53,675 bases of DNA from a virus. A model generated the notes under the pieces. It had not been told where the DNA came from. It made no database searches and saw only the letters and a list, made by a program, of their open reading frames with translations. Of this stretch, positions 29,547 to 40,597 are shown in pieces. The translations under genes were made by a program, and so were the position numbers. How positions within the stretch are numbered: the first letter of the stretch is position 1; each line of letters begins with the position of its first letter. The stretch spans positions 1 to 53,675 of the IMG/VR virus record IMGVR_UViG_3300009180_000052. The stretch is one strand, 5' to 3'.

Positions 29547-32500
29547 TTAATTTTTACCAAATTTACTTGTTCCAAATCCACCTTTACTTTTACTTTGCGT
29601 TCCACCAAATCCTGAAGAGCCAAATCCTTTTTTAGATTTAGGAGTATAGTCATACATCTCATCTTTCATTGCTCTCTCCAAGCTATCTTTTGTTTTCTTA
29701 ATAGCTTTTTCTGCTTGCTTTGCATCAAAGTCAACAGCGTCAGGTCCGAATGTTCTATACCAAAGGTCGTAATCATAACGTTTCATATCCTCTTGGTTTT
29801 TAAATCCTTGAAGTTTTTCAGATTCAACTTTCTTTTTATCTCCTTTAGTCTTCTCAGCTTTCTCAAGGTCTTTATACATATCTTTCATTACAGCCTTACG
29901 AATATCTTTATACAAAGGAATAAGACCTGCATTACCTAATACCTCAAGAGGAACCCTTACCTTAAGTTCTCTTTCACTCCTCGCAATAGCTTCTTCTTGT
30001 ACTTTTTCTTTCTCTGTTGCTTTTTTAAAGATAAGAGCAGCAGTATTTAATGCAGGTGTATAAGAACCTCCCATATTCATAAGCAGTTTACCTAAATCTG
30101 TTTGTCTGCTATCGTCTCTTGGTATTAATGTATAAGCAATACCGTCTTTATACGGGTCATATTCTCCCTCTCTTAAAAAATCAAGGTATTTTTCATTTGC
30201 TTCTTCTATTCCATAGTTTAATACATTTTTAATAGCATTACCAAAGTCTCTTCCAATCAACAATGAACTAAATGCAGAAGCGAATGCTTGACCAAGTTTC
30301 TGCATAAATGACTTTTCTGTTTCAGGCTCATCATCATCAAAGAATAATCCCATAAGACCTGTGCCCATCATTTGAAGAACTAATCCATACAAAACCATAC
30401 GTGTTGCAACCGCTCCAAGAACAGCACCACCTTGTTCCTTAGTCAGTGAACCGTTACCAACCGCTGCATTAATAGCTGTACGTGCTGTAACGTATTCAAA
30501 TATCAAGAACTTTGTCATAAAGTTATTGAAGTTATTAAATGCTTTTAATGAAGAACTTTGGTCAGGCTTTACAGTTCCCTTTAAGATTCCCATAAATGGA
30601 TTGTCTGTAGCTCCAACCATTACAGACCTTTCATCTGCAAGCTCGGTAGCTTTATCAAGAGCCTCTTTATTTTCTTCCATATATGCCTCATCATTTGCTG
30701 CAATCTTATCAAAGTCAACTTCTTTGCCTGTTATATTTAAAAATTGATTAGCAAATGCTCCAAACCACATAGGTCTCATAGTAACCTTATCCGGTGTAGA
30801 TATTAAAGCATCAGCCTGAAGCTCAACTGCATTAACATATTTCTTACCGGATAAGTTATAAATCTGCTGAATTTTATTTTTTACAGGATTTTTTGATACA
30901 GCACCTCTAATACCGCTTGCTTGACCTAATATTGATGTATCGACTAATCTTCCTGATAATGTATCTGTAGGGAATATTCTATTAGTTTGTTTACTTTTTA
31001 AGTTCTCCATTATCATAGGAGCATCAGAAGACATAATAACACCTCTGTATTTTACACCTGTAGCAAGTGCTTTAGGGTCACTAATTACTGCAAAGCCAAT
31101 GTTTGAACTTAACTCAGATATAAACCTACTTGTTCCTGCAAGTACTGCACGGTATCCTTGTCTGCTTATATAATCAGAAGCTATATCAAAAAATGAATCT
31201 TGAGTAAATGTATTTGTCAATAATCCTTCAATAGTTTCTTCAAATGCAGCATTGATAGCATTTATTATTTGTCTTTTTTCTTTAGGCACTCTTCCTTTGC
31301 TTTCTAAATTAGCAATGGTGCCATTGATTGTCTTACGAGCTGTACGTATTGGTCTTGTTAAATTGTAATCCATCAATACAAACTTAGCACCACGCTGAGC
31401 ACTTGCAAATACGTCAAAGTTCAATGGAGATACTTTACCTGTTCTCGCTATCAAAGACTTTGCTTTAGTAGATGGTCTCATCGCATTGTTATACTCAGTT
31501 ACAAACGCACTGCCTGATGTTAAATCATTTGGCTGATACTCGTGTAATACATTCAAGTGCACATAGTTATTCAATGGGTCAATCCTATCACCACGAATAA
31601 TAGCTGCAGTAAATTCAGCCTTCTCTCTTAGTGATTCGTTTATACCACGAATATCTTTAATGGCATCTTTCTCAGCTTGATTAAATGAATTATACAATTT
31701 TTCGTTGTCAATGTTGCCATCAGGAGCAAATTCATTAAGTATTTTTTGCAGCATTTCTGCGTCACGTTCTCCAAATCGAGACTTGCCTGCGTCAATATGC
31801 TTGATGGTAGCTTTTAAATACTCAGATGCAGGATTTACTTCTTTATTCCCTTTGTTAGATTCAAATTCAAGCTGAACCATATAGGTCATCATCTTAAACT
31901 TAGACATTGTTGTCTTATTTGGGTCAAGTTTAAATGACTTTGAAACTTTTTGCTCTGCTTTCTCTAATATGTTTTGAACTCTATTTAATTGATTTTTAAA
32001 TATAGCAACAGCTTTTGCAGGCTCATTGAATAATGAATTAAATATTTCTTTCGTTTTAAAGTTTCCAAATAATTGGTCAATATAAAATAAAGGGTTTCTT
32101 CTAATCATTTCTAACACACCTGTTCTTCCTTGCATTGCAACTGCAGCTTTTACTTTTGAATACAACTGAGAAAACTTATACATCTTGCCTTTCTCAACAG
32201 CGTTAGTTAAAACCTTATCATTATTAATTCCATCTAACTTCTCTAACATTATTTCTCCGTAGTGAGGTAAGTAGTTATTGTTAATGTTATCAATAACTTT
32301 AAGCAGGTTTTTTAATTCAGTATTGGTTAAGCCATCTACTGCGTCAGTACCAATAAGTCTGCTTAATTCTTTTACTGTATCTCTTTCATCTTTAGTAGAA
32401 AGACCGGAGCCATCAATAGTAGATTTTTTTACTGCATCAGTTAGTTCTTTTCTTTCTGTCGCTAATTCATCTTCAGTAAGTTCAGTCTCTTCAACCTGAG

Positions 32501-35500
32501 GAGCAATGTCCTCTTTATATTTACGCATAGTCTCTGCTTCCTTCTCGTCAATCTCTTTACCGTCAAGCATTTTTTTAATTGATGCTGCGTAGTCTAACTC
32601 GTCATCTTTAAATACTTTATTCTCAGAAGCATTGAATCTATCAGCTAACTCATCAGCTTTTGACTGCTCGTTGTCAATCTCATCAAGAATTGCTTGAACA
32701 TCTTTAGTCACTGCAGACTTCTCGTCAAGCGTAAGCACTGCTTGTCTTGCACCAAACATATCAACTAATTCTAAGTAACGACCAAGATATTCATTAGGTA
32801 TAAGTGTTGGGTTCATCGAAAATAATTGATTTAATTTTCCAACTAAACCATCAGCAATACCAATCTTTGTAACAATATTTTTCTTAGCCATCTTTAATTT
32901 ACTCTTAGCTACGTCAATCTTATCAGCATACTCTGCGTTTGCAAATACTTTAGCCATATAGTCAACAAAGTTTGACACTGAAATCTCATTAAGCATATTT
33001 ACTTTGCCAAATCTTGATACAATATTAGCGGCTTGGATTGATGTAATCTTTCCTTTTGATGCCATTTCTCTAATATCCTTAGCTAATTCCTTAGCTGCAT
33101 CTCTTGATAAGTCTCTAATTTGCTTGATGACAAGCATCTTTTCTTCTCTTGATATATTGGTAATATCTTTTAATGCACCAAGTACACGCCCAATTGACAC
33201 GGCACGCTTGGCACTAACTCCCATTTTAAGCCTACTCTCACGCTCCATTATCTTTTTCTGTGCATCATTACTCTCTTTATAAATATCTGAGTTTCTAATA
33301 AACGTATCTAAGTTAGATACTATCTTAGCGTCAGCTATATTTCTTGATTTTTGACGTGCAATTAACTCATCAGCCTTTACCATTAATGCATCATACTGAG
33401 ATTGAATAGGAGAAATTTGACTAATGGCATTGATACCATCAATTACATCACGACTATTTACATTATTATCTTTGGCGACTCTTTTAATTGCATCTTGCAA
33501 TACAACACCTGCATCAACCAATACCTTAATTGCCTTAATGATGGTCTTCATTATGGGCAATGCTATATTTACACCAAGATTTTCTTTTTCAAACTTGTCA
33601 ATATCCTTAATTACTTGGTCAAGGCTGTTTGAGATTTTCTTTAATGTAGTTTTATCGTTAGGGTCTAATGCAAGTAAATCATCTAATGCACCTGTTACTT
33701 GTTCTTCCACTGTAGGCTGAGCCTTTGCTTTAGCTTTAGCTTTTTTAGCTTCAACTTTAGCTTTTTCTTTAGCTTGCTTCTTTTGCTCTTTATCAAATTC
33801 TTTCTTCTGAATTTTATTATTCTTGTCAGCAAGTGCTTGCTTGGCTTCTCCTAATGTCTCAAATCCATCAAAATTAATCTCATTACCATCAATATCTGTT
33901 GCAGTAAATGAGAATATTTTATCTTCATCAGTAAGTTTCGTTATTGTTCCAATAGGTTCACCATCTATATTACGTGCTTCAACGGTAAGTGATGAGATAT
34001 ATGTTACAGTTCTTCCGCTATCAGTGTCTTTTTCATCTTCAATATAGTCTATTGCGTTGTCTTTTGTAAACGCATCATTCTTAACATCAGACACTTTCAT
34101 AGGAACAAACTGCTCTTCTTCTATCATAAGTACAGCTTCAGCTTGAACAGGTTTATAATCTATTAAAGATTGTGGAGCCTTACCATTATTGCCTACGTCC
34201 CATTGTGATTTATCAGCAGCATCTACATTATTTTTAAATGCTTCTACATCATTCATAAATGATTCAGCAAGTGTAGACTTTGGATTGGTAAATCCATCGT
34301 AGTATAAGTCGCTTAATCTTGCAGCCTCATCTCTTAAAGTATCATCTACATTGGTATCTCTTTGAATCTCGTAAAAATAATGACCAAGCCCATCAGGGAT
34401 ATTCCATCCAAGACGAGCACGTACTGCATCTAATTTTTGTTTGGCTGTAGCTTTTTGTTTTTCATTTCCGGTAAATCCTTTGATACCATCCTTAGCCAAG
34501 TAGGCTTCATTGGTAATCACTTGAATTTCTGCAATCGTACCATTAGATGTACGAATCTCAATAAGTCTTTTTGGATAACCTAAGTCTGTAGTCTCGGTAA
34601 TTCTTCTTACTCCTGTATCACCCGGATACTTCTTGTCAATAATTTTAAATACTTTGTCAGCATTAGCGTCAGTATCTACTACTATATTTACACGTGAGCC
34701 ATCACCAAGTTTTTCGGTAAATGCATTATACCACCTGATAGCTTTAACAGATGCACGCTCGGCACGTTTGATTGGGAATGGAGATATGGATGCATCAACT
34801 TTAGAGATAGCATCTTGAGCGATACCCTCTACCTCAGCCTTAGCGTCTTCGTAAAGTTTTTTATTTGCCTCAAATGTACGTTGTACAACGGGCTGTACCT
34901 TTTTAATTAAATCGTTAAATCTAGTTTGGTCTTCAGGAGATAATTTTTTGCCTTCTTTTTGTAAGTCTATTTCTTTTTGACGTAAGTCAGCAAGTTCAAC
35001 TGCAAGTGTTTCTACTTTTGTGGTTGATTCTTGGAACGCTTTAAGAACGTCACTCCTATCGTATTGTCTTGTTTGGTCATCGGTGCCTTCATTGGTTGCT
35101 CCTTGGTAAGAAGATTTCTTGATGCGAATGTCGAGCGAGCCATTTCCATTGCTTCCGAATACGGAAAAGACAGCGTTTTCTGTTGATTCAAGTCTTGATT
35201 TGTAATCTCTTTTTCGTTCTTCATATTGTTCATCTTTAGTTAAATTAATATCTTGGTCTTGCGTAAAAATTACTGATACCTGAAGTTCATTATTATTTAT
35301 ATTAAATGCACTAATACCATTGTTTTCTAACTCTACAGACAGGTCTGACAATTGTTCGTCAGTTATTGGTTCAGCAAATGTATAAATAATTTGTGGATAA
35401 TTAGTTAATCCATTACTATCTTTTTCAGAAAGAGGTGTATTTATTTTGCCATCAACCCATTCATCGTGCAACTCTGATTCAGTTTCTAATATAAATGCAT

Positions 35501-37955
35501 CTTGAGAATACTTCTCTGCAAAGTCAAATAATAAATCGCTTAACTTTTTAGTATCAGCCTGAGGACTAACTGACAAAGTCATATTGAACGATGGTTCAAA
35601 CTTCTTATCCCATAAACCACGCTTAGTATCTTTAAACTGAACAGCCACACCATCCACTTGTGCAACTGAGTCGATAATCTCCTGCTTGGTATCATTTAAT
35701 ATTTGAGTCTCCGCAGTTTTTATTTTAGCAAGAACTTTAGGGTCTTTCTTTTTAGCGTATTGCTTAACAAGTTTATCATAGTTCAATGACAACTTCTTAA
35801 TCCTTTCAGTAATTGGACTAAATCCACGCACTGTAGCCGGAGTAATAAGGGCAGAGACGTCTCTAACAAACTTAGGTGCTTGTGTCTTTGAAGACACTTG
35901 CTGTGATTGTTTCCATTTCTTAAACCCTTCTATATCTGCTTTATTACCTAAGATATGAATTTGTTCGCTATTTGGTACTGAATATATCTTTTCCCCACCC
36001 ATTACCTCACTTGTTGTTCCATCTACTCCTTCATTCAAAACAAATCCTTCTCCTAAATTATTTACATTAAGAATAACCGGATATAAATTTTCTCCATATT
36101 GAACGTTATCTTTTGTTTTAGAAAAATCAAAAAGATTACCTGTTTCTTTATTTCTTTTGGTATCATCAAACTCTTCAAACTTTTCATTGCTTCTATGATA
36201 TACTATGTCTTTTACTTTGCTATTTGGAAATATAGATTTAAGATAATTTGCATATTCTTGTTCAGTTCCTATATCTGATAAATTATTATTAGTATTGTGA
36301 ACCTCTTTAATTGGTGGCGTTACTTCTTGCGTCCCACTTTCAGGAGCGACTTCTTGGGTCCCTGTGGCAGCGACTTCAAGTCCTTGGTCTCCTTCGACCA
36401 CTTGCTGCAATCCCACTTCGGGTTGTTCTGTGCGTAGCACGCTTTCATCTGTTGTTTGTTCTTGAATGGCATCTTGTTCTGTTTTAATTGGTTTACCAAT
36501 AACTTTATATGTAGTAGGTTTATATGGGTCTTCAGGCTCTACCTCTTCAACTGAAAACTCAATCTTTTTATATGTACTTGAAAGGTTTTTAATTATACCT
36601 TCTGCTTGTTCTTTAGTTATATCATCCTGTGCAAGTTCAAGATTCCCGTCAGTAGATTCCATAAAATTATACTCTGCACTACCATAAGCTAAAGTCCTTG
36701 GCTTAGATTGCTCAAGAATATTAATAGTTTCTACAAACTTTTTATTGTTAGAATCTACTTGCTCTACTTTCCCTTTTACATCTTGTATTGACTTATCTAA
36801 CTGCTCTTTTTCCTCTGTTGTTGTAGCCCTTGCTCTTCTTCCTAATAAAGCCGTAAGCACACCATTCATTATTGCACCAACAGTTCCGCCAACTGCAGAA
36901 GCGTTACCAACACCGTCAAGTATTTCTTTTGTCGTACCATAAATTTGATTGGCACTTACATTCTCATATATATTCTGAATACCTTCAGTGATGGCTTCTT
37001 CGGAACCGCCAATAACCGCTCTTTTTAAAATTTCAACTCCTTTATTCCCTACCAACGCCCTGTCTAATCTCTTAAACAACCCGTCTACAGGAAGCATTTC
37101 TATTGGGTAGGAAACCAACGCATTTTGAATAGCATAAGTTAATGCTTCATTTTCTGTAGCCCCTTCATTTTTAGCTTGCTCATAAGATGGTGCAGCTACT
37201 TGAGAAATTGTTAACGCACCTTGAGGCGTAGCCATTCTTGATGCCAACCCCTTACCATAGTTTATAACTGACTCAAGTTTTGTTCCTTTCTTTGCTGCAG
37301 CCATAGCTACTGTTTTGGCTCCTCCTGCTGTAAATCCTGATAGAATAATTGGAACCATTTCACCAATAGCCTTTGCAGTTTGTCCCCAAAAACCACTTGA
37401 AATATCTTTATCCGTTGGGATTACTTCATCTAATAATTTTTTGTATTCTTGAGCACCCTTGTATATGGTAAACTTTGAAGCATCGGACTCTTCTACTGCT
37501 CCCGTCTTGGCTATTAAATTTTTTATTCCTGCAGTTGCTATTGATGCTGTTTCTAAAACATCTGCAGGGAATTTAACCGCACCCTTTCCTGCCGTCTTAA
37601 GTAAATCTCCTACAATATACCCAACGCCCTTACCTTCAAACTCGTCTGCGGGCTTATATTCTTTTGTTCTTTGCAAACCCGTCATCCCCATTGGACCAAC
37701 AATAACTGTTTCAGTAGGTTTTTGTGAAGCCAAAGAACCATTTGCCAAAGGAGATTCCGTACCGACTTTTTTTTTACCAACTAAAGATGAAAAGTCATCA
37801 GGCGTTTTTTGGTAACCTTTTTCTTTTACGTATGAATACATATCGTTAAAGACTTCATTATCGCTATGAAGTAACTGAACAAACTCTCCTTTACTTTTTG
37901 CATAACCTTTTGAGACTGCTCTACTATATAAGTCATCAATTACTTGTTCGTCCAT
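29547..37955 (-). CDS. Giant polyvalent/ejected virion protein with ART-like and RelA/SpoT-like segments
   Basis: 2802 residues. The first 60 residues hold two copies of a short motif (LYSRAVSKGYAKSKGEFVQL and MYSYVKEKGYQKTPDDFSSL). Residues about 555-675 resemble the ART domain of polyvalent proteins (VYHRSNEKFEEF, YPVILNVNNLGEG). Residues about 1060-1200 resemble a RelA/SpoT-type nucleotidyltransferase (IKRAERASVKAIRWYN, then TIAEIQVITNE and GHYFYEIQRD). A Lys/Ala-rich stretch follows near 1390. The second half is helical with one strongly hydrophobic patch near 2515-2535. Such proteins travel in the virion and enter the cell with the DNA. Position beside internal virion proteins supports this; enzyme activities are inferred. 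Confidence 0.72.
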   Translation of the reverse strand: MDEQVIDDLYSRAVSKGYAKSKGEFVQLLHSDNEVFNDMYSYVKEKGYQKTPDDFSSLVGKKKVGTESPLANGSLASQKPTETVIVGPMGMTGLQRTKEYKPADEFEGKGVGYIVGDLLKTAGKGAVKFPADVLETASIATAGIKNLIAKTGAVEESDASKFTIYKGAQEYKKLLDEVIPTDKDISSGFWGQTAKAIGEMVPIILSGFTAGGAKTVAMAAAKKGTKLESVINYGKGLASRMATPQGALTISQVAAPSYEQAKNEGATENEALTYAIQNALVSYPIEMLPVDGLFKRLDRALVGNKGVEILKRAVIGGSEEAITEGIQNIYENVSANQIYGTTKEILDGVGNASAVGGTVGAIMNGVLTALLGRRARATTTEEKEQLDKSIQDVKGKVEQVDSNNKKFVETINILEQSKPRTLAYGSAEYNFMESTDGNLELAQDDITKEQAEGIIKNLSSTYKKIEFSVEEVEPEDPYKPTTYKVIGKPIKTEQDAIQEQTTDESVLRTEQPEVGLQQVVEGDQGLEVAATGTQEVAPESGTQEVTPPIKEVHNTNNNLSDIGTEQEYANYLKSIFPNSKVKDIVYHRSNEKFEEFDDTKRNKETGNLFDFSKTKDNVQYGENLYPVILNVNNLGEGFVLNEGVDGTTSEVMGGEKIYSVPNSEQIHILGNKADIEGFKKWKQSQQVSSKTQAPKFVRDVSALITPATVRGFSPITERIKKLSLNYDKLVKQYAKKKDPKVLAKIKTAETQILNDTKQEIIDSVAQVDGVAVQFKDTKRGLWDKKFEPSFNMTLSVSPQADTKKLSDLLFDFAEKYSQDAFILETESELHDEWVDGKINTPLSEKDSNGLTNYPQIIYTFAEPITDEQLSDLSVELENNGISAFNINNNELQVSVIFTQDQDINLTKDEQYEERKRDYKSRLESTENAVFSVFGSNGNGSLDIRIKKSSYQGATNEGTDDQTRQYDRSDVLKAFQESTTKVETLAVELADLRQKEIDLQKEGKKLSPEDQTRFNDLIKKVQPVVQRTFEANKKLYEDAKAEVEGIAQDAISKVDASISPFPIKRAERASVKAIRWYNAFTEKLGDGSRVNIVVDTDANADKVFKIIDKKYPGDTGVRRITETTDLGYPKRLIEIRTSNGTIAEIQVITNEAYLAKDGIKGFTGNEKQKATAKQKLDAVRARLGWNIPDGLGHYFYEIQRDTNVDDTLRDEAARLSDLYYDGFTNPKSTLAESFMNDVEAFKNNVDAADKSQWDVGNNGKAPQSLIDYKPVQAEAVLMIEEEQFVPMKVSDVKNDAFTKDNAIDYIEDEKDTDSGRTVTYISSLTVEARNIDGEPIGTITKLTDEDKIFSFTATDIDGNEINFDGFETLGEAKQALADKNNKIQKKEFDKEQKKQAKEKAKVEAKKAKAKAKAQPTVEEQVTGALDDLLALDPNDKTTLKKISNSLDQVIKDIDKFEKENLGVNIALPIMKTIIKAIKVLVDAGVVLQDAIKRVAKDNNVNSRDVIDGINAISQISPIQSQYDALMVKADELIARQKSRNIADAKIVSNLDTFIRNSDIYKESNDAQKKIMERESRLKMGVSAKRAVSIGRVLGALKDITNISREEKMLVIKQIRDLSRDAAKELAKDIREMASKGKITSIQAANIVSRFGKVNMLNEISVSNFVDYMAKVFANAEYADKIDVAKSKLKMAKKNIVTKIGIADGLVGKLNQLFSMNPTLIPNEYLGRYLELVDMFGARQAVLTLDEKSAVTKDVQAILDEIDNEQSKADELADRFNASENKVFKDDELDYAASIKKMLDGKEIDEKEAETMRKYKEDIAPQVEETELTEDELATERKELTDAVKKSTIDGSGLSTKDERDTVKELSRLIGTDAVDGLTNTELKNLLKVIDNINNNYLPHYGEIMLEKLDGINNDKVLTNAVEKGKMYKFSQLYSKVKAAVAMQGRTGVLEMIRRNPLFYIDQLFGNFKTKEIFNSLFNEPAKAVAIFKNQLNRVQNILEKAEQKVSKSFKLDPNKTTMSKFKMMTYMVQLEFESNKGNKEVNPASEYLKATIKHIDAGKSRFGERDAEMLQKILNEFAPDGNIDNEKLYNSFNQAEKDAIKDIRGINESLREKAEFTAAIIRGDRIDPLNNYVHLNVLHEYQPNDLTSGSAFVTEYNNAMRPSTKAKSLIARTGKVSPLNFDVFASAQRGAKFVLMDYNLTRPIRTARKTINGTIANLESKGRVPKEKRQIINAINAAFEETIEGLLTNTFTQDSFFDIASDYISRQGYRAVLAGTSRFISELSSNIGFAVISDPKALATGVKYRGVIMSSDAPMIMENLKSKQTNRIFPTDTLSGRLVDTSILGQASGIRGAVSKNPVKNKIQQIYNLSGKKYVNAVELQADALISTPDKVTMRPMWFGAFANQFLNITGKEVDFDKIAANDEAYMEENKEALDKATELADERSVMVGATDNPFMGILKGTVKPDQSSSLKAFNNFNNFMTKFLIFEYVTARTAINAAVGNGSLTKEQGGAVLGAVATRMVLYGLVLQMMGTGLMGLFFDDDEPETEKSFMQKLGQAFASAFSSLLIGRDFGNAIKNVLNYGIEEANEKYLDFLREGEYDPYKDGIAYTLIPRDDSRQTDLGKLLMNMGGSYTPALNTAALIFKKATEKEKVQEEAIARSERELKVRVPLEVLGNAGLIPLYKDIRKAVMKDMYKDLEKAEKTKGDKKKVESEKLQGFKNQEDMKRYDYDLWYRTFGPDAVDFDAKQAEKAIKKTKDSLERAMKDEMYDYTPKSKKGFGSSGFGGTQSKSKGGFGTSKFGKN
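35882..35897. repeat. 16-nt palindrome GTGTCTTYRAAGACAC, copy 8 (inside the giant virion gene)
   Basis: GTGTCTTTGAAGACAC. Here the coding strand reads VSSKT, a different frame from the VFEDT copies, which shows that the DNA or RNA element rather than a peptide is conserved. Confidence 0.88.
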
Positions 37956-37966
37956 TTTTTCAATTT

Positions 37967-39754
37967 TTATTTGTTACCGTAATCAACCCCACCACCACCT
38001 GAACCACCTGCCGGTGCTCCATTAACTTTTATAAATTGTTCAAGGTCTGCTTTTGCTATTGCAGCTTCATCTTTCTTTAAGTTTGCATTATAAGTAAATT
38101 TCTGACCATTTGGTGCAGTAACTTCAACATCATTTCCAAAAGGACCTCCCATATCGGTTACTTTAAAAGAAGGACCCAATAAACTTTGTAATGATTTAGT
38201 TGACGGTCCTGACCTTACGGTAAACAATTCAGGCAGTATATTTACTACAGGAGCAATTCCTCCGCCTCCTGTTCTTGTAGCTTTAACGTCTTTTAATTGC
38301 TCTTTTGTTAATGCACCATATCCACTTCCGCCACCACCTGCTTTTACAGCTTCATTTCTATCTGTTACTCCGTGAAGTTCTGTTCCTATAGCAGCAAAAT
38401 CATATATGCTAATAGGTTTACCACTTGCGTCAATCATTGGAATATCTCTATTCTTTTTAGAGTCAGCATACGTAAGTTTAACACGACCCGGAGTGCTTAC
38501 ATCAATACCAAGTAACCCTAAACTCTGAGCATTTGGAGTACCTAATAATATATCTGCTGCTGCTTGCTTTTCAGCCGCTGTTTTGCCTGTATATAATTGA
38601 TTCCAAGCACCTACTGCAGCTTTCCCTGCTTTTCTAGCATCTGCTCTCTCATATTCATATTGAGATGGCTGTCTTGGTTGTGGAGCAAATCCTCCTAAGT
38701 CAACCTCTACTTTGCTATCCATTTTAGCTAACAATTGAGTCTTAACCCAATCCTTAGCTTCTTGTTCTTGTGCTTTATAATGAGCACCTGATTCATCTAA
38801 TATACCAAGACCTGTGCTTGGATTTATTTTTAAAAGCAATTTGCTTGGGTCTTTTTTAGCTAACTCTTTATCATACGTAAATGATGTACCATCATAATTA
38901 CCTACCTGCATTGTAAGTACAGATGATAAATGATATGGGTCTGCAAAATAAGACTTTACAGTTTCATCTACTGCTTTATTAAATTTATCTACATCATCTT
39001 TAAATTGAGGATATTTTGCAGAATCTATTGCTCCTCCTGTTAGTTTTGTAATGCTTCCTGCTTTTGTTTGAGTTGCAATTTCTTGTAATACTTTTATTCT
39101 ATTTCCTAAAGTTTTAACAGTGCTATTCATTGCCTCTTCAACTTTAAAAGCGGGTATATTTGTTAATATTTTTCCCCTAATAACATTAACAGGAACTACA
39201 TCATTGGTTAATCTCATTACACCCTGATTGTTTGGGTCAGGTTCTAATATACCAACATTTACAACTCCTGTTGCAGGGTCAATTACGGCTTTTGATTTTG
39301 AAAAATCACCAAATCCCTCAACTGATGCCATATTAGCACCTGTTAATGGTTGAAATTCTCCGGTTTGAACACCTTCCATTTTTTGTCTATAATTCTCTTG
39401 ATATAGTTTTTGTAAATCAAATAACGTATTTGTTCCGTCTATATAGTTTTGTCTTCTTAATGTATAATCCTGCAACTTCATTTTACCCGACTTTAATAAC
39501 TTGGTATCAATCATTTGCTGCTCCATCATAGAATGAGCATAGTCATTGGTAAACTTATTAGCATCTTGAAATTGACCTTGAGGAGCATTCTGTAAAGTTT
39601 GCTGAAACTCACGTGTTGATTTATCAATTGCAGCTTTCTTTTCTTCACGAATCTTTACTTCGTCAGCAAGCATATCAGAGATACCCTTCCCTATTTCAGC
39701 CCAATTGACCTGACTGTCCGCACTTCGTTCTGCATATTTATAATATGTTGCCAT
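37967..39754 (-). CDS. Large internal virion or tail protein
   Basis: 595 residues. Helical N-terminal 130 residues (SDMLADEVKIREEKKAAIDK) lead to mixed alpha/beta with glycine-rich stretches (AGGGGSGYGALTKEQLKDVK and a GGSGGGGVDYGNK end). No signal peptide or catalytic motif is visible. It lies between the alanine-rich internal protein and the giant ejected protein, the slots of T7 gp15/gp16-like internal core proteins. The role as an ejection protein is inferred from order and size. Confidence 0.6.
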   Translation of the reverse strand: MATYYKYAERSADSQVNWAEIGKGISDMLADEVKIREEKKAAIDKSTREFQQTLQNAPQGQFQDANKFTNDYAHSMMEQQMIDTKLLKSGKMKLQDYTLRRQNYIDGTNTLFDLQKLYQENYRQKMEGVQTGEFQPLTGANMASVEGFGDFSKSKAVIDPATGVVNVGILEPDPNNQGVMRLTNDVVPVNVIRGKILTNIPAFKVEEAMNSTVKTLGNRIKVLQEIATQTKAGSITKLTGGAIDSAKYPQFKDDVDKFNKAVDETVKSYFADPYHLSSVLTMQVGNYDGTSFTYDKELAKKDPSKLLLKINPSTGLGILDESGAHYKAQEQEAKDWVKTQLLAKMDSKVEVDLGGFAPQPRQPSQYEYERADARKAGKAAVGAWNQLYTGKTAAEKQAAADILLGTPNAQSLGLLGIDVSTPGRVKLTYADSKKNRDIPMIDASGKPISIYDFAAIGTELHGVTDRNEAVKAGGGGSGYGALTKEQLKDVKATRTGGGGIAPVVNILPELFTVRSGPSTKSLQSLLGPSFKVTDMGGPFGNDVEVTAPNGQKFTYNANLKKDEAAIAKADLEQFIKVNGAPAGGSGGGGVDYGNK

Positions 39755-39756
39755 AG

Positions 39757-40596
39757 TTAATTTCTTTTACCGTATATATCAAAAGGATTGTTATACGTAG
39801 ATGGATTATAAAATCTAAAATCTTGTTGTTTTTGTAAATAAAGAGGCATTGGGGCTTGATAACCTTGAAAAGGTGCTTTAGCAGATGCTCCTATTGGACT
39901 AATATTAGCAGGCTGAAGATTTGGATTAATAGTCTGAGGAGCAGCAGGCATAGTTAAATTTGCTTTAGGCATATATTCGGGCTGTCCTAGTGATGTAGCA
40001 CTTACGCCACTTACATCGGCTGCACCTGCACCATACAATGGAAGAGCAGCGGCTGCTTGTTTTGCAAAACTTGTTATCCCTTGCACGCCTTGTTCTATTG
40101 ATTGTGCTCTTAATCTTTCTGCATTTGCTGCAGCTAATTGAGCACCTTCTACTTCGCCTAAATCTAATTGAACACCAACATCACGTAAACGACTTTCTTC
40201 CGCTAATTGTTTGTTTTCTAATGCCATCATCTCTTGACCCATAGCTGTTCTAACTCCTGCTTGTCCTTGTTGTTGTGCTAATTGAACACGACCCGCTGTT
40301 GCAGCAGCACCTCTTTCACTCTCTACGCCTGCTTGAATAGCTTGAGCACCCTGAGCCAACAATGCTTCTCTTTCTAATTCGTATGGTTCTTTTTTTATGC
40401 CTTGTGCAGCATAAAAGTTTGTTTCTAATTTTTTACGTGCATTAGCCATAGCCTCATCAGCATCTTTTTCAGCTTGACGCTGTGCTTTTTTTTGCTTGCC
40501 TGCCTGAACAAATGACATTGTAGTTGTAGCTGCCGTTGCTGCCAAACTTGTAGCTGCTGCTATTGTTGCTGCTGTTGCTGCTGTTATTGCTGCCAT
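39757..40596 (-). CDS. Alanine-rich internal virion protein (T7 gp14-like)
   Basis: 279 residues. An Ala/Thr-rich hydrophobic N-terminus (TAATIAAATSLAATAATTTM) is followed by a long coiled coil (KQKKAQRQAEKDADEAMANA and many Glu/Gln/Ala repeats) and a Pro-rich C-terminus. This plan is typical of gp14-type internal virion proteins that insert in the outer membrane during DNA ejection. The context with two large proteins downstream fits. Confidence 0.68.
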   Translation of the reverse strand: MAAITAATAATIAAATSLAATAATTTMSFVQAGKQKKAQRQAEKDADEAMANARKKLETNFYAAQGIKKEPYELEREALLAQGAQAIQAGVESERGAAATAGRVQLAQQQGQAGVRTAMGQEMMALENKQLAEESRLRDVGVQLDLGEVEGAQLAAANAERLRAQSIEQGVQGITSFAKQAAAALPLYGAGAADVSGVSATSLGQPEYMPKANLTMPAAPQTINPNLQPANISPIGASAKAPFQGYQAPMPLYLQKQQDFRFYNPSTYNNPFDIYGKRN

Positions 40597-40597
40597 A

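Noticed and set aside
37793-37801. TGATGA/TCATCAG core-like words in late genes (also near 32647, 33367 and 40453)
   Set aside because: No GAAA partner at stem II distance and no stem I hairpin; all lie inside conserved coding sequence.
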